A stretch of DNA of 11,938 nucleotides from Sulfonitrofixus sp039714575 (GTDB taxonomy: Bacteria; Campylobacterota; Campylobacteria; Campylobacterales; Sulfurimonadaceae): positions 1 through 11,938 of the forward strand of contig JBDLJE010000071.1 in the NCBI GenBank assembly GCA_039714575.1, written 5' to 3'. Position 1 is the stretch's first letter. Each line of letters opens with the position of its first letter. Position numbers and translations under genes: made by a program. Positions 1 to 6,845 of this stretch are shown in pieces. A model generated the notes under the pieces. It saw only the letters and a program-made list of their open reading frames with translations, did not search any database and had not been told where the DNA came from.

Positions 1-6
1 TTTGTT

Positions 7-48
7 AAAACAGTATAGACAAGAGACATAGTTTTTTCATACTGTTTT
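7..48. terminator. Inverted repeat at the Fic gene end, possible bidirectional terminator
   Basis: The arms AAAACAGTAT (7-16) and ATACTGTTTT (39-48) are perfect 10-bp inverted repeats separated by 22 nt. On the plus strand the right arm runs into a T tract (44-51), as in an intrinsic terminator for a gene entering from the left of the window. On the minus strand the tail is only TTTTAACAAA, so termination of the Fic transcript would be weaker. The stem overlaps the Fic stop codon (37-39). The long loop and A/T-rich stem make this tentative. Confidence 0.45.
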
Positions 49-1206
49 TTTATCTAATTCATCAAAGAGAAGAGTGTAACTTACACTTCGTCCTGCTTTT
101 CCTTCGATCTGTTCAATACATCCATATTCAAGTAGTTTTTGAATATGTCTACTCGCTGTTACAGGACTGGTGCCTGTAACTTCCCTATAGTTAGCATTTG
201 AAAACTCATTTTTCTTCTCTTTTGAAAGACTACCGATGAAAGTATCAAGGAATTGTATATGTTGCTTGGTCAATTTCACTTCTCTATATCTGTCCCAAAA
301 CTTCGTTTTCTTTATAATAAATAAAATACTCTCATGAGATCTCTCTAAGGCACTGATGAGAATATCCATATTCCACTCTATCCAGAGAGTGAAGTCATAA
401 TGTCTATTTTTATGTAGGTTAGTAGTCATATCCAAGGTTTCGTAATAAGCTACACGATTTGTATATATTGCAGTAGACATAGAATATATTTTATGTTTTT
501 CTTTGGTATCACGAGAAAGGATATAGTCTGCAATAGCTCTCGAAATACGACCATTTCCATCATCATAAGGGTGTATAGAGACAAACCATAAGTGGGCTAA
601 AGCACTTTTTATATAAGGATCTTCATCACTGGTATTACAATACTCTATCAAAGCATCAATATCTTTTTCTATGAGATGATGAGGAGGGGCAACATATTTT
701 ACAATCTCACCTCCTCTACTAAATAAATTTTCAATAACTTTCATATCATCATAGTTTCTAAACTCAGCAATATTTATTTTCTTAACACCTTCGTGAGCAC
801 CCGTATTTGCAAAAATGGCATTATGCCAACCATGGATCCGTTCAACAGATAAAGGTTCACTGTTTCGATTACTATCTAGCATAAGTTCTGCAAGGTTGTC
901 AGTATGCCTTGTAGACATATCTTCTGCTGAAGTGTATTCTCTGTTAATAGCTTTTGCTACTGAGTCTCTTACACTCTCTCTTCTTAGGTATTCTCCCTCT
1001 ATTTGGGAGGTACTAATTATCTCATCTGTAATACTGGCTATTTCAATCTCATCAAGTTCTTTTTTGTTTGCAAAAGAGAGGATACCGGCAAGTAACCCTC
1101 TTAAATACTCAGCCTTTCGCAGCTTCTCTTTTATTTTGTCTTTATTATAGGAAAAGAGAGGATACTCCCCATGTTCCCATATCCATTTTTTACTATTATG
1201 TACCAT
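37..1206 (-). CDS. Fic family protein with N-terminal inhibitory motif and C-terminal winged helix
   Basis: A 389-residue Fic-domain protein. Such enzymes usually transfer AMP from ATP to a protein hydroxyl; the target here is unknown. The core motif is H212-P-Y-D-D-G-N-G-R220, with the catalytic His and the phosphate-binding GNGR present, so the active site looks intact. The N-terminus (about 1-90) resembles the DUF4172-type Fic N-domain. It carries T66-S-Q-I-E70-G71, matching the (S/T)xxxE(G/N) autoinhibitory helix placed N-terminal to the Fic core. Residues about 335-380 look like a winged helix (TGTSPVTASRHIQKLLEYG), the usual layout of Fic proteins that bind DNA and may control their own gene. 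The start is ATG at 1206; the ribosome site is weak. The gene is much more AT-rich than htpG and the right half, which may reflect horizontal acquisition. No antitoxin-like partner gene is visible next to it. Confidence 0.9.
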   Translation of the reverse strand: MVHNSKKWIWEHGEYPLFSYNKDKIKEKLRKAEYLRGLLAGILSFANKKELDEIEIASITDEIISTSQIEGEYLRRESVRDSVAKAINREYTSAEDMSTRHTDNLAELMLDSNRNSEPLSVERIHGWHNAIFANTGAHEGVKKINIAEFRNYDDMKVIENLFSRGGEIVKYVAPPHHLIEKDIDALIEYCNTSDEDPYIKSALAHLWFVSIHPYDDGNGRISRAIADYILSRDTKEKHKIYSMSTAIYTNRVAYYETLDMTTNLHKNRHYDFTLWIEWNMDILISALERSHESILFIIKKTKFWDRYREVKLTKQHIQFLDTFIGSLSKEKKNEFSNANYREVTGTSPVTASRHIQKLLEYGCIEQIEGKAGRSVSYTLLFDELDKKTV

Positions 1207-1222
1207 CTATTCTCACTTTTGT

Positions 1223-1324
1223 TATGAATATCTCACATAATTATAACATACTTTGATATGAATATTATCATTTAATGTATCATTTAGTGATGTGAATATA
1301 GGGTTTAATCATATCATTCGGCTA
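1223..1324. repeat. Three degenerate 34-bp direct repeats upstream of the Fic gene
   Basis: TATGAATAT occurs at 1223 and 1257 and TGTGAATAT at 1291, exactly 34 bp apart. A second block, TAACAT/TATCAT/TATCAT, occurs at 1244, 1278 and 1312 with the same 34-bp period. The DNA between the blocks is poorly conserved. The array begins 16 bp upstream of the Fic start codon and lies between the Fic gene and the divergent small membrane-protein gene. It may be an operator for the winged helix of the Fic protein, but that is inference. Confidence 0.5.
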
Positions 1325-1382
1325 TTCTAGTGAACATAATTTGTTGATTTGGTTGATGTATGCGTTACCACGTATAAGGTGT

Positions 1383-1541
1383 ATGATCAAGGTTATAAAT
1401 ATTATATTGTGGTTTTTAGTCGCATTGTTTTTACTAAATACCGTAGGAAATATAATGTCACTGAGTACGCTAGAAGCAATTATCTTCACTCCGCTCACGC
1501 TCATATCTGCTCTTCTTTTCTATAGAATGGCAATCGAGTAG
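1383..1541 (+). CDS. Small two-helix membrane protein (52 aa), function unknown
   Basis: Starting at ATG 1383 the frame encodes 52 residues. Two hydrophobic stretches, about residues 4-20 (INIILWFLVALFLLNTV) and 28-47, are separated by a short polar turn (GNIMSLST), and the protein ends RMAIE. I prefer this start over the in-frame ATG at 1341 because AAGG (1376-1379) lies just ahead, although the spacing is short, and because the protein then begins MIKVI, as small inner-membrane proteins often do. The longer version would add 14 residues. It is divergent from the Fic gene and convergent with the next gene, 21 bp away. Family and function were not recognised. The clean helix-turn-helix pattern makes it more likely real than the antisense frame at 1322-1504. 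Confidence 0.5.
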   Translation: MIKVINIILWFLVALFLLNTVGNIMSLSTLEAIIFTPLTLISALLFYRMAIE

Positions 1542-1562
1542 CCCAAAAAAGTTAAGCCAAAA

Positions 1563-1883
1563 TCAAAACTTATACTCCAACTTGACCTCCGTATTCTCTT
1601 TATTGTCGATGATATTGCCATGTTTAAAGGGCGGTGTGTATTGTACGCCTATAGTGAGGTCTTCAGAGACATTTTTCTCTATCACCTTGACCGAGATGTT
1701 GTCGATCGCCCTCTTTTTGGTTCCGACAAGCGCATTTAGGCGTTTTTCATCTTCACTTTGCGGGACATAACCGTTCTCAATACTTTTGGCCGCCTTGCTT
1801 GCACTCTTCTCAGTAATGCTTTCAAAGAGTGTCCCTGCCTGTACATGCATGATCAATAATAAAATAGTTAATAGTGTTTTCAT
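1563..1883 (-). CDS. Small exported protein of unknown function (106 aa)
   Basis: A 106-residue protein with a classic signal peptide: Lys2, a hydrophobic core (LLTILLLIMHV) and likely cleavage after QAG near residue 17. The mature part is hydrophilic, with Lys/Glu-rich stretches and no cysteine, and ends in alternating residues (EVKLEYKF) that could be a beta strand. It is probably periplasmic or weakly membrane-associated. I recognise no family. The gene stands alone, divergent from htpG. There is no proper ribosome site before the ATG at 1883, while a good extended -10 box lies only seven bases upstream, so the mRNA may be leaderless. The antisense frame at 1582-1770 is a shadow. Confidence 0.6.
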   Translation of the reverse strand: MKTLLTILLLIMHVQAGTLFESITEKSASKAAKSIENGYVPQSEDEKRLNALVGTKKRAIDNISVKVIEKNVSEDLTIGVQYTPPFKHGNIIDNKENTEVKLEYKF

Positions 1884-1890
1884 ACCTAAG

Positions 1891-1899
1891 ATTGTAGCA
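1891..1899 (-). promoter_or_regulatory. Extended -10 box for the small exported protein
   Basis: Read on the minus strand, the sequence TGCTACAAT matches the extended -10 consensus TGnTATAAT with one mismatch. It ends seven bases before the ATG at 1883, so transcription would start at or next to the start codon. No convincing -35 box is seen at the right distance, which is common in Campylobacterota promoters. Confidence 0.4.
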
Positions 1900-1925
1900 A
1901 TATTTTATGAATCGACAGTAAACCC

Positions 1926-1942
1926 TTAGTCGTTTAGACTAA
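1926..1942. promoter_or_regulatory. Dyad TTAGTC-N5-GACTAA, candidate operator
   Basis: A perfect 6-bp dyad with a 5-bp spacer lies upstream of the htpG -35 box (1959) and also upstream of the divergent -10 box (1891-1899). It matches neither the CIRCE element (HrcA) nor the HAIR element (HspR) expected at heat-shock genes, so the regulator is unknown. It could serve either gene or both. Confidence 0.35.
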
Positions 1943-1958
1943 AGAAAGATGATAGTAT

Positions 1959-1987
1959 TTGCATTATTGTTTTTTCTTTGTTAAAAT
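1959..1987 (+). promoter_or_regulatory. Candidate sigma-70 promoter of htpG
   Basis: TTGCAT (1959-1964) and TAAAAT (1982-1987) are separated by 17 bp, and TG at 1979-1980 makes an extended -10. Transcription would start near 1994, about 26 bases before the htpG ATG, leaving room for the GGGGAA ribosome site. Confidence 0.5.
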
Positions 1988-2019
1988 TCCCGAAATTTAA
2001 ACATATTGGGGAATCAACT

Positions 2020-3912
2020 ATGGCAAAACATCAGTTTCAAACCGAAGTCAATCAACTTTTACAACTTATGATCCACTCTCTCTACTCCAACAAAGAGATC
2101 TTTCTTCGTGAGCTCGTCTCTAACGGCTCAGACGCAATGGACAAGCTCAACATGCTTGTACTTACAGATGAGGCTTACAAGGGCGTAGAGTTCAACCCTC
2201 GCATCGAGATCGTTCTTGACAAAGAGGCCAAGACACTGACTATCAGTGACACGGGTATCGGTATGAACGACGAGGACCTTGTTGCCAACCTTGGTACGAT
2301 CGCCAAGTCGGGCACAAAAGCGTTTATGGAGAACCTGTCGGGTGACCAGAAGAAAGATTCTCAGCTTATCGGTCAGTTCGGTGTCGGTTTCTATGCGGCG
2401 TTTATGGTGGCTGACAAGGTCGAAGTGACCTCTAAAAAAGCGGGCGAAGAGAAGGCGTACAAGTGGATCTCTGCCGGTGACGGTGAGTATGAGATCGAAG
2501 ATGCTGAAAAGCCAGGACACGGTACATCGATCACGATGCACCTCAAAGATGACGATGCTGAGTTCTTGGAGACACAGCGTATTGAGAGCATCATCCAGAA
2601 GTACTCTAACCACATCCCTTTCCCTATCTTTATGGACAAAGAGAACTTCATCCCTGCCGAGACGGATGACGAAGGCAACGAGACGAAGCCGTCATCAACA
2701 GAGATGAAGAACGAGCAGATCAACAAAGCGTCTGCACTCTGGACGATCTCCAAGTCGGAACTTAACGATGACGACTACAAGGACTTCTACTCCAGCATCG
2801 CCCACGACTCTGCCGAGCCGCTGGCATGGATGCACAACAAGGCTGAGGGTGCCGTTGAGTATACGACGCTTTTCTACGTACCGTCAAAAGCACCGATGGA
2901 CATGTACCGCGTTGACTACGCACCGGGTATCAAACTCTACATCAACCGCGTCTTCATCACAGACGACGACAAAGAGCTTATGCCGACCTACCTTCGTTTC
3001 CTGCGCGGTGTCATCGACTCTGCCGACCTGCCGCTAAACGTAAGCCGTGAGATCTTGCAGTCTAACCCGGTTATGAGCAAGATCCGTAACGCTTCTGTTA
3101 AAAAAGTCCTTTCTGAACTTGCCAAGATGATGAAAAAAGACAGTGCCAAGTACAACGACTTCTACGCTGAGTTCGGCAATGTTCTTAAAGAGGGTCTCTA
3201 CTCTGACATGGGCAACAAAGAGCGTATCTTGGAGCTTCTTCAGTTCAACACGATCAACTCTGATGAGACAACAAACATCCAGGAGTTTGTAAAGTCTGTT
3301 GATGAAGAGAAAAAAGAGATCTACTACATCACGGGTAAGATGGCACTCAGCATGCTTAAAAACTCACCGACACTCGAGCGTTTCAAAGCAAAGGGTATCA
3401 ATGTCATCGTTCTGAACGAAGAGATCGACACGATCGTTATGCCGATGGTAACAGAGTACAAAGAGTACAAGTTTGTCAACGCTGCTGACGCTAAACTGGA
3501 CGACTCTGAAGAGGCGAAGCAGAAAGAAGAAGAGCTTACTAAAGAGTACGAAGGTCTTATCGGCGAGTTTAAGACGGCTCTCGGCGACAACGTTAAAGAG
3601 GTCGAAGTGACAACAGAGCTTACCGACTCTCCGGTCGCCCTCAAGATCGACAAAGAGGACCCGAGTTACATGATGGCACAGATGATGGCGCAGATGGGTC
3701 AAGGCGGCGAGATGCCTCCCGTCAAGCCTATCTTGCAGATCAACCCGAACCATGAGATCCTGACCAAGCTCAAAGGCTCAGGCGATCAAAACCTCATTAA
3801 CGACGCGGCACATGTACTGTTCGACCAGGCAAAACTGTTCGACGGCATGGAACTCGACGACACGGCAGATTTTGTTGCCAGAATGAACCGCATTATGAGT
3901 AAAGCACTCTAA
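2020..3912 (+). CDS. htpG: Molecular chaperone HtpG (bacterial Hsp90)
   Basis: This is the cytosolic, ATP-driven Hsp90 chaperone, acting as a dimer in late protein folding and stress recovery. The start at ATG 2020 gives 630 residues, close to the family's usual length, with GGGGAA (2007-2012) as ribosome site; an in-frame TTG at 1978 would add 14 residues unlike the family. GHKL ATPase motifs are present: E31-LVSNGSDAMDK with N35, D77-TGIGM, GTIAKSGT (92-99) and GQFGVGF (118-124). The middle domain follows, with LYINRVFI and the conserved loop LPLNVSREILQ that contributes the catalytic Arg. The C-terminal dimerisation domain carries a Met-rich stretch (MMAQMMAQMGQ) and ends KAL. The gene is a single transcription unit. 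Its base composition is clearly more GC-rich than the block to its left. Confidence 0.98.
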   Translation: MAKHQFQTEVNQLLQLMIHSLYSNKEIFLRELVSNGSDAMDKLNMLVLTDEAYKGVEFNPRIEIVLDKEAKTLTISDTGIGMNDEDLVANLGTIAKSGTKAFMENLSGDQKKDSQLIGQFGVGFYAAFMVADKVEVTSKKAGEEKAYKWISAGDGEYEIEDAEKPGHGTSITMHLKDDDAEFLETQRIESIIQKYSNHIPFPIFMDKENFIPAETDDEGNETKPSSTEMKNEQINKASALWTISKSELNDDDYKDFYSSIAHDSAEPLAWMHNKAEGAVEYTTLFYVPSKAPMDMYRVDYAPGIKLYINRVFITDDDKELMPTYLRFLRGVIDSADLPLNVSREILQSNPVMSKIRNASVKKVLSELAKMMKKDSAKYNDFYAEFGNVLKEGLYSDMGNKERILELLQFNTINSDETTNIQEFVKSVDEEKKEIYYITGKMALSMLKNSPTLERFKAKGINVIVLNEEIDTIVMPMVTEYKEYKFVNAADAKLDDSEEAKQKEEELTKEYEGLIGEFKTALGDNVKEVEVTTELTDSPVALKIDKEDPSYMMAQMMAQMGQGGEMPPVKPILQINPNHEILTKLKGSGDQNLINDAAHVLFDQAKLFDGMELDDTADFVARMNRIMSKAL

Positions 3913-3921
3913 TACTTTACA

Positions 3922-3937
3922 GCACCCTCCCGGGTGC
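3922..3937. terminator. GC hairpin between convergent htpG and the NosL/ABC operon
   Basis: GCACCC (3922-3927) pairs with GGGTGC (3932-3937) around the loop TCCC, nine bases after the htpG stop. There is no following T run on either strand, so it is not a classic intrinsic terminator. Its place in the 66-bp gap between convergent genes suggests it ends transcription or protects the mRNA 3' ends. Confidence 0.45.
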
Positions 3938-3978
3938 GCTCTACACCAACTGCATCCACCCTATAAACATCTACTCTA

Positions 3979-4713
3979 TCACTCTTTTATCTCTTCCAAC
4001 GGCTGCGTATGACAATCAAGGATCGTTTTGTCCGGGTTGACGATATACTCATAGCCGCTGTAAAAAGTGTACCCGCCATAGACGATAACCGCGATAGAAG
4101 CCAGTTTTATCATCAAACCTCTAAAACCGCTCAGCTTGAACAGACCGACAAAAAAGCCCAGACTGAACAGTGCCGGAATGGTAGCGAGTCCAAAGACCAG
4201 CATCACCACCCCGCCCCATAACGGGCTTGCCGTACTTGCGGCTGCGATGGCAAAAAAGTAGACAAACCCGCATGGCAGCAGACCGTTAAGCATTCCTAAA
4301 AGATAAAAACTGAGCAGCGACTGGTTGCCCAAAAGCGTTTTAAAGGTGTGTCGATACCAACTGCTGGTCAGGATGGTGTGTTCCACCACGGTCAAGAACT
4401 TTATCTTGCCCAAGAGCGAGAGGCCGGTCAGTGCCATAACAACACCCGCAAAGATCAGCAGCGCACCGTTGGCTTCATTGCTGAAGGTCGCAACGCCGCC
4501 GAGGTAACCGAACATCACACCCAGAATGACATAGGTCGTGATCCTGCCAAACGAGTACAGCAGGTGCGACACGGCCTGTTTTGTCCGGTTCCAGCCCATA
4601 TCGACCTTTGTCGTCGAATAAGCGATAACAATACCGCCGCACATCCCGACACAGTGGCCGAACGAGCCTAAAAAAGCGATGGTGATAATGGAGATGAGAT
4701 CAATAGTTTCCAA
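3979..4713 (-). CDS. TauE/SafE-like (urease-accessory-type) membrane protein
   Basis: A polytopic inner-membrane protein of the TauE/SafE-like family, about 244 residues and about six helices. The first helix carries the hallmark H20-C-V-G-M-C-G-G, and the protein has the internal LLPCGFVYFF motif and FGLATIPALF. In Campylobacterota such proteins often sit near cytochrome oxidase or copper genes. Sulfite export should not be assumed; copper or thiol transfer through the two cysteine motifs is more plausible in this neighbourhood, but is inference. I chose TTG at 4713 because GAAGGG stands six bases upstream and the protein then opens directly into the first helix. The ATG at 4731 would add six residues (MYEGNC) with no ribosome site. 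It is the last gene of the operon and overlaps the preceding NosL-like gene by 14 bp with the TTG start. Confidence 0.85.
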   Translation of the reverse strand: METIDLISIITIAFLGSFGHCVGMCGGIVIAYSTTKVDMGWNRTKQAVSHLLYSFGRITTYVILGVMFGYLGGVATFSNEANGALLIFAGVVMALTGLSLLGKIKFLTVVEHTILTSSWYRHTFKTLLGNQSLLSFYLLGMLNGLLPCGFVYFFAIAAASTASPLWGGVVMLVFGLATIPALFSLGFFVGLFKLSGFRGLMIKLASIAVIVYGGYTFYSGYEYIVNPDKTILDCHTQPLEEIKE

Positions 4714-5215
4714 GCAGTTCCCTTCGTACATACGGATCGGTCATGTTCTCACCGCGCAGCATCTTAAGCTTCATCTTCTCAAAGTCAATAAAGCCCTTTT
4801 GACGTTCGACATACGCACCAAACCCGTAGCGCATCGGCGTATCATCCGTAAGTGAATACCAGGCACTCCGTGCATCGATCCACTCCTTTGTGTCGCGTGA
4901 GTAGACCCATACCTTGGCCTCGTTGATAAAGGGTTTGTCCTCTATCCACAGCGCCATGCAGCCGACATCGTCAAAAAACCATGTCTTGCCGTCGGGTGCA
5001 TTGACCTGACAGCTGTCGTCAAGCTGTTCGACCGGCATACCGCACTGCGTATCCTGGTAGTGCCCAAGCTTGATGGGGACAGGCAGCTGCTCCAGGTTGC
5101 CTTTATAGACCGTCAGCATCTGCTGCTCTTTGGCACGCCCCAAAAAGACGACCACGATCACGGCGATCAGGGCAAACACGATAAGCAGAGGCATAACCTT
5201 TTTCAGAACATTCAT
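4700..5215 (-). CDS. Membrane-anchored NosL-like protein
   Basis: A 171-residue protein with one N-terminal helix (about 8-26) and a periplasmic domain resembling NosL, the Cu(I)-binding accessory protein of nitrous oxide reductase maturation. Visible elements are Q-C58-G-M60, C69 and the later F-D-D-V-G-C86-M87, which match NosL's CGM and F-D-x-G-x-M pattern. It ends with a basic segment rich in Lys, Arg and Met. Unlike typical NosL it has no lipobox and is held by an uncleaved helix. The ATG at 5215 overlaps the stop of the preceding gene as ATGA (5215-5212), which fixes the start; an in-frame start at 5263 would lie inside that gene. A metal-receiving role is inferred from the family. A distant NosL relative with another ligand is possible. 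Confidence 0.75.
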   Translation of the reverse strand: MNVLKKVMPLLIVFALIAVIVVVFLGRAKEQQMLTVYKGNLEQLPVPIKLGHYQDTQCGMPVEQLDDSCQVNAPDGKTWFFDDVGCMALWIEDKPFINEAKVWVYSRDTKEWIDARSAWYSLTDDTPMRYGFGAYVERQKGFIDFEKMKLKMLRGENMTDPYVRRELLGNY

Positions 5216-6174
5216 AAAAAAACTCCGGTTTTTAAGTAGTAGACAGCAACATACAGTGTACACAATAATACAAAAGCTGTATTAAAAATAGCTGTAGCGC
5301 TATAGACGAATCCCACCTCTTTACGCATCAATGTTTTGAGAAGCGCACCTGCCATTCCAAAAAATGTTCCCAAAAAGAGCGTTCCCCAGATAAAGTAGCC
5401 TACATAGTAGTACTCACTCTGCAGCATACAAAACGGGCATTTGTGTGTCGGAAGCTGATAGACATAGGTGCCAAAAAAGTAGACCACCGCAAAATAGGCG
5501 ATATAGAGAAAAAAAGCGTTGGCTATAAGATTAATATAGGTGTAGCGAAAAAAGCTTGCCACCAAAATAAGGGCATAGATCAGATAAAAGAGTATCAGCA
5601 GTCTGAATATATCAAGACCAAACGGAAGCGGCTCCCCGCTGCCGGCTGTACCATAGATGGTCGAACAGCAAGAGACGGGATCTCCGGTTGGAATGTTTAT
5701 CAGGTATAGAACATCCAGTATTGACTCCACCGCGACCAGAATGAAGATCACTATAAAAAGCCAGAACTTCGCTTTGAAATAGGGGTAGGACGAAGCCTTG
5801 ATATCTTCAGCATTAAGTATAAGCCAGCTTCCGGTCAGAAAGACGATCAGCACTTTCAGAGAGAGCAGCGGCGGCCCATACTCATTGGCACTTATGACAC
5901 CTGCACCGCACATCGCACCGGGTACGATGGATGAGAGTTGATCGATGGTGTAGCTGAAATATGGGAGCAAGAGCATCTTAAAACCAAGCGTAAAGAGAAT
6001 GATCAGAACAACAAGATAAGCCCTCTTCTCCAAGCGGTACTGCAGAGCGGTCGATGCTGCAAAATCCCAGCGAGAGAGGATACCGACCGCATTGACAAAA
6101 GCGATCCCCTGCAGAAGCAGCAGCAGCGCTTCGACAAAGAGGAAGATGATGACTTCGTTGGAGAGAAGGATCAT
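5212..6174 (-). CDS. Eight-helix membrane protein with HxCPFCM motif, function unknown
   Basis: A 320-residue integral membrane protein with about eight predicted helices (roughly 8-30, 50-72, 104-122, 136-160, 188-209, 212-238, 254-276, 287-313). I do not recognise a named family. The striking part is a set of possible metal- or disulfide-forming residues in the loops between helices: C89 in GAMCGAG, C169-C170 in PVSCCST, and H244-K-C246-P-F-C249-M250. CPFC resembles a thioredoxin-type CxxC, and H-x-C-x-x-C-M could bind Cu(I). Both readings are inference. It overlaps the ATPase gene upstream and the NosL-like gene downstream by ATGA on each side, so it is likely made in fixed ratio with them and may belong to the same membrane complex. 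There is no resemblance to NosY. Confidence 0.7.
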   Translation of the reverse strand: MILLSNEVIIFLFVEALLLLLQGIAFVNAVGILSRWDFAASTALQYRLEKRAYLVVLIILFTLGFKMLLLPYFSYTIDQLSSIVPGAMCGAGVISANEYGPPLLSLKVLIVFLTGSWLILNAEDIKASSYPYFKAKFWLFIVIFILVAVESILDVLYLINIPTGDPVSCCSTIYGTAGSGEPLPFGLDIFRLLILFYLIYALILVASFFRYTYINLIANAFFLYIAYFAVVYFFGTYVYQLPTHKCPFCMLQSEYYYVGYFIWGTLFLGTFFGMAGALLKTLMRKEVGFVYSATAIFNTAFVLLCTLYVAVYYLKTGVFL

Positions 6175-6845
6175 GAAGAGGTTATCTTGCCATTTTCAAT
6201 GACGATGGTTCTGTCAACACTCTGCAGACCGTCAAAAAGCGGGTCATGCGTCGCGATGACGACTGTTTTACCCATTGCTTTGAACTGTTTAAGCGTCTCT
6301 ATGAACTTGAGTGAGTTCTCTCTGTCAAGGTTTGCCGTCGGTTCGTCACAGAGAATGATCTTGGGTTCGTGTACCAGAGCCCTGGCAATAGCACAGCGCT
6401 GTTTTTCTCCTCCAGAGAGGTTTTGTACAGATTGGTCCTGTTTATGGCTTATATGCGCTATCTTCATCGCCTGCTGCACTTTTTCATCAATACTCTTCTG
6501 TGCCATACCGGTAACGATCAACGGCAGTGTGATATTGTCTTTGACACTCAACTCATCAAAGAGGTTAAAAGCCTGAAAGATAAACCCTATATGGGCATTG
6601 CGAAAATGTGAAGCATGGGTATCCGGCAGCTTGGCTATCTGTTCACCGTCAACGACCAGCTCTCCGCTGCTCGGCTTTATGAGCGTGGCGATGATGGAAA
6701 GAAGTGTCGATTTTCCGCTGCCGCTGACCCCTTTGAGCACCACAGTCTCTGCCGGTCTGATATGCAGGTTGATGTCATGCAGCGCCGTATAGGCGTTAGA
6801 CTCTCTCTCATTATAGACCTTTTCAAGGTGCTCGATACGGATCAT
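6171..6845 (-). CDS. ABC transporter ATP-binding protein, LolD/MacB type
   Basis: A 224-residue ABC ATPase complete in all motifs: Walker A G39-VSGSGKST47, Q-loop Gln91, signature L143-SGGEKQR150, Walker B IILCDEP with D167-E168, D-loop NLD, and H-loop His200 in IATHD. Its length and sequence fit the LolD/MacB/FtsE group that powers FtsX-type permeases rather than the NosF group. Its partner permease gene lies immediately upstream; the ATG overlaps the permease stop (ATGA, 6845-6842). Systems of this class act by mechanotransmission on periplasmic or membrane-bound substrates rather than by classic transport. The specific substrate here is unknown. Confidence 0.92.
   Translation of the reverse strand: MIRIEHLEKVYNERESNAYTALHDINLHIRPAETVVLKGVSGSGKSTLLSIIATLIKPSSGELVVDGEQIAKLPDTHASHFRNAHIGFIFQAFNLFDELSVKDNITLPLIVTGMAQKSIDEKVQQAMKIAHISHKQDQSVQNLSGGEKQRCAIARALVHEPKIILCDEPTANLDRENSLKFIETLKQFKAMGKTVVIATHDPLFDGLQSVDRTIVIENGKITSS

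Noticed and set aside
1322..1504. Minus-strand 60-codon frame opposite the small membrane protein
   Set aside because: It has no ribosome site or recognisable pattern, while the plus strand encodes a clean two-helix protein.
1541..1562. Gap between two convergent small genes, checked for a terminator
   Set aside because: Only an A-rich stretch is present; no stem can be formed.
2128..2613. Long minus-strand frame of 161 codons inside htpG, with others at 2391-2753 and 3364-3753
   Set aside because: All lie fully within the clearly coding htpG and encode low-complexity Leu/Arg/Ser-rich products with no ribosome site; they follow from htpG codon bias.
3979..4713. Calling the TauE/SafE-like protein a sulfite exporter
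   Set aside because: The family name is broad and the HCVGMCGG type is tied to metal or thiol functions in many neighbourhoods; nothing here indicates sulfite.
5938..6576. Plus-strand frame of 212 codons across the membrane protein and ATPase genes
   Set aside because: It spans the junction of two well-supported minus-strand genes and has no ribosome site or domain.
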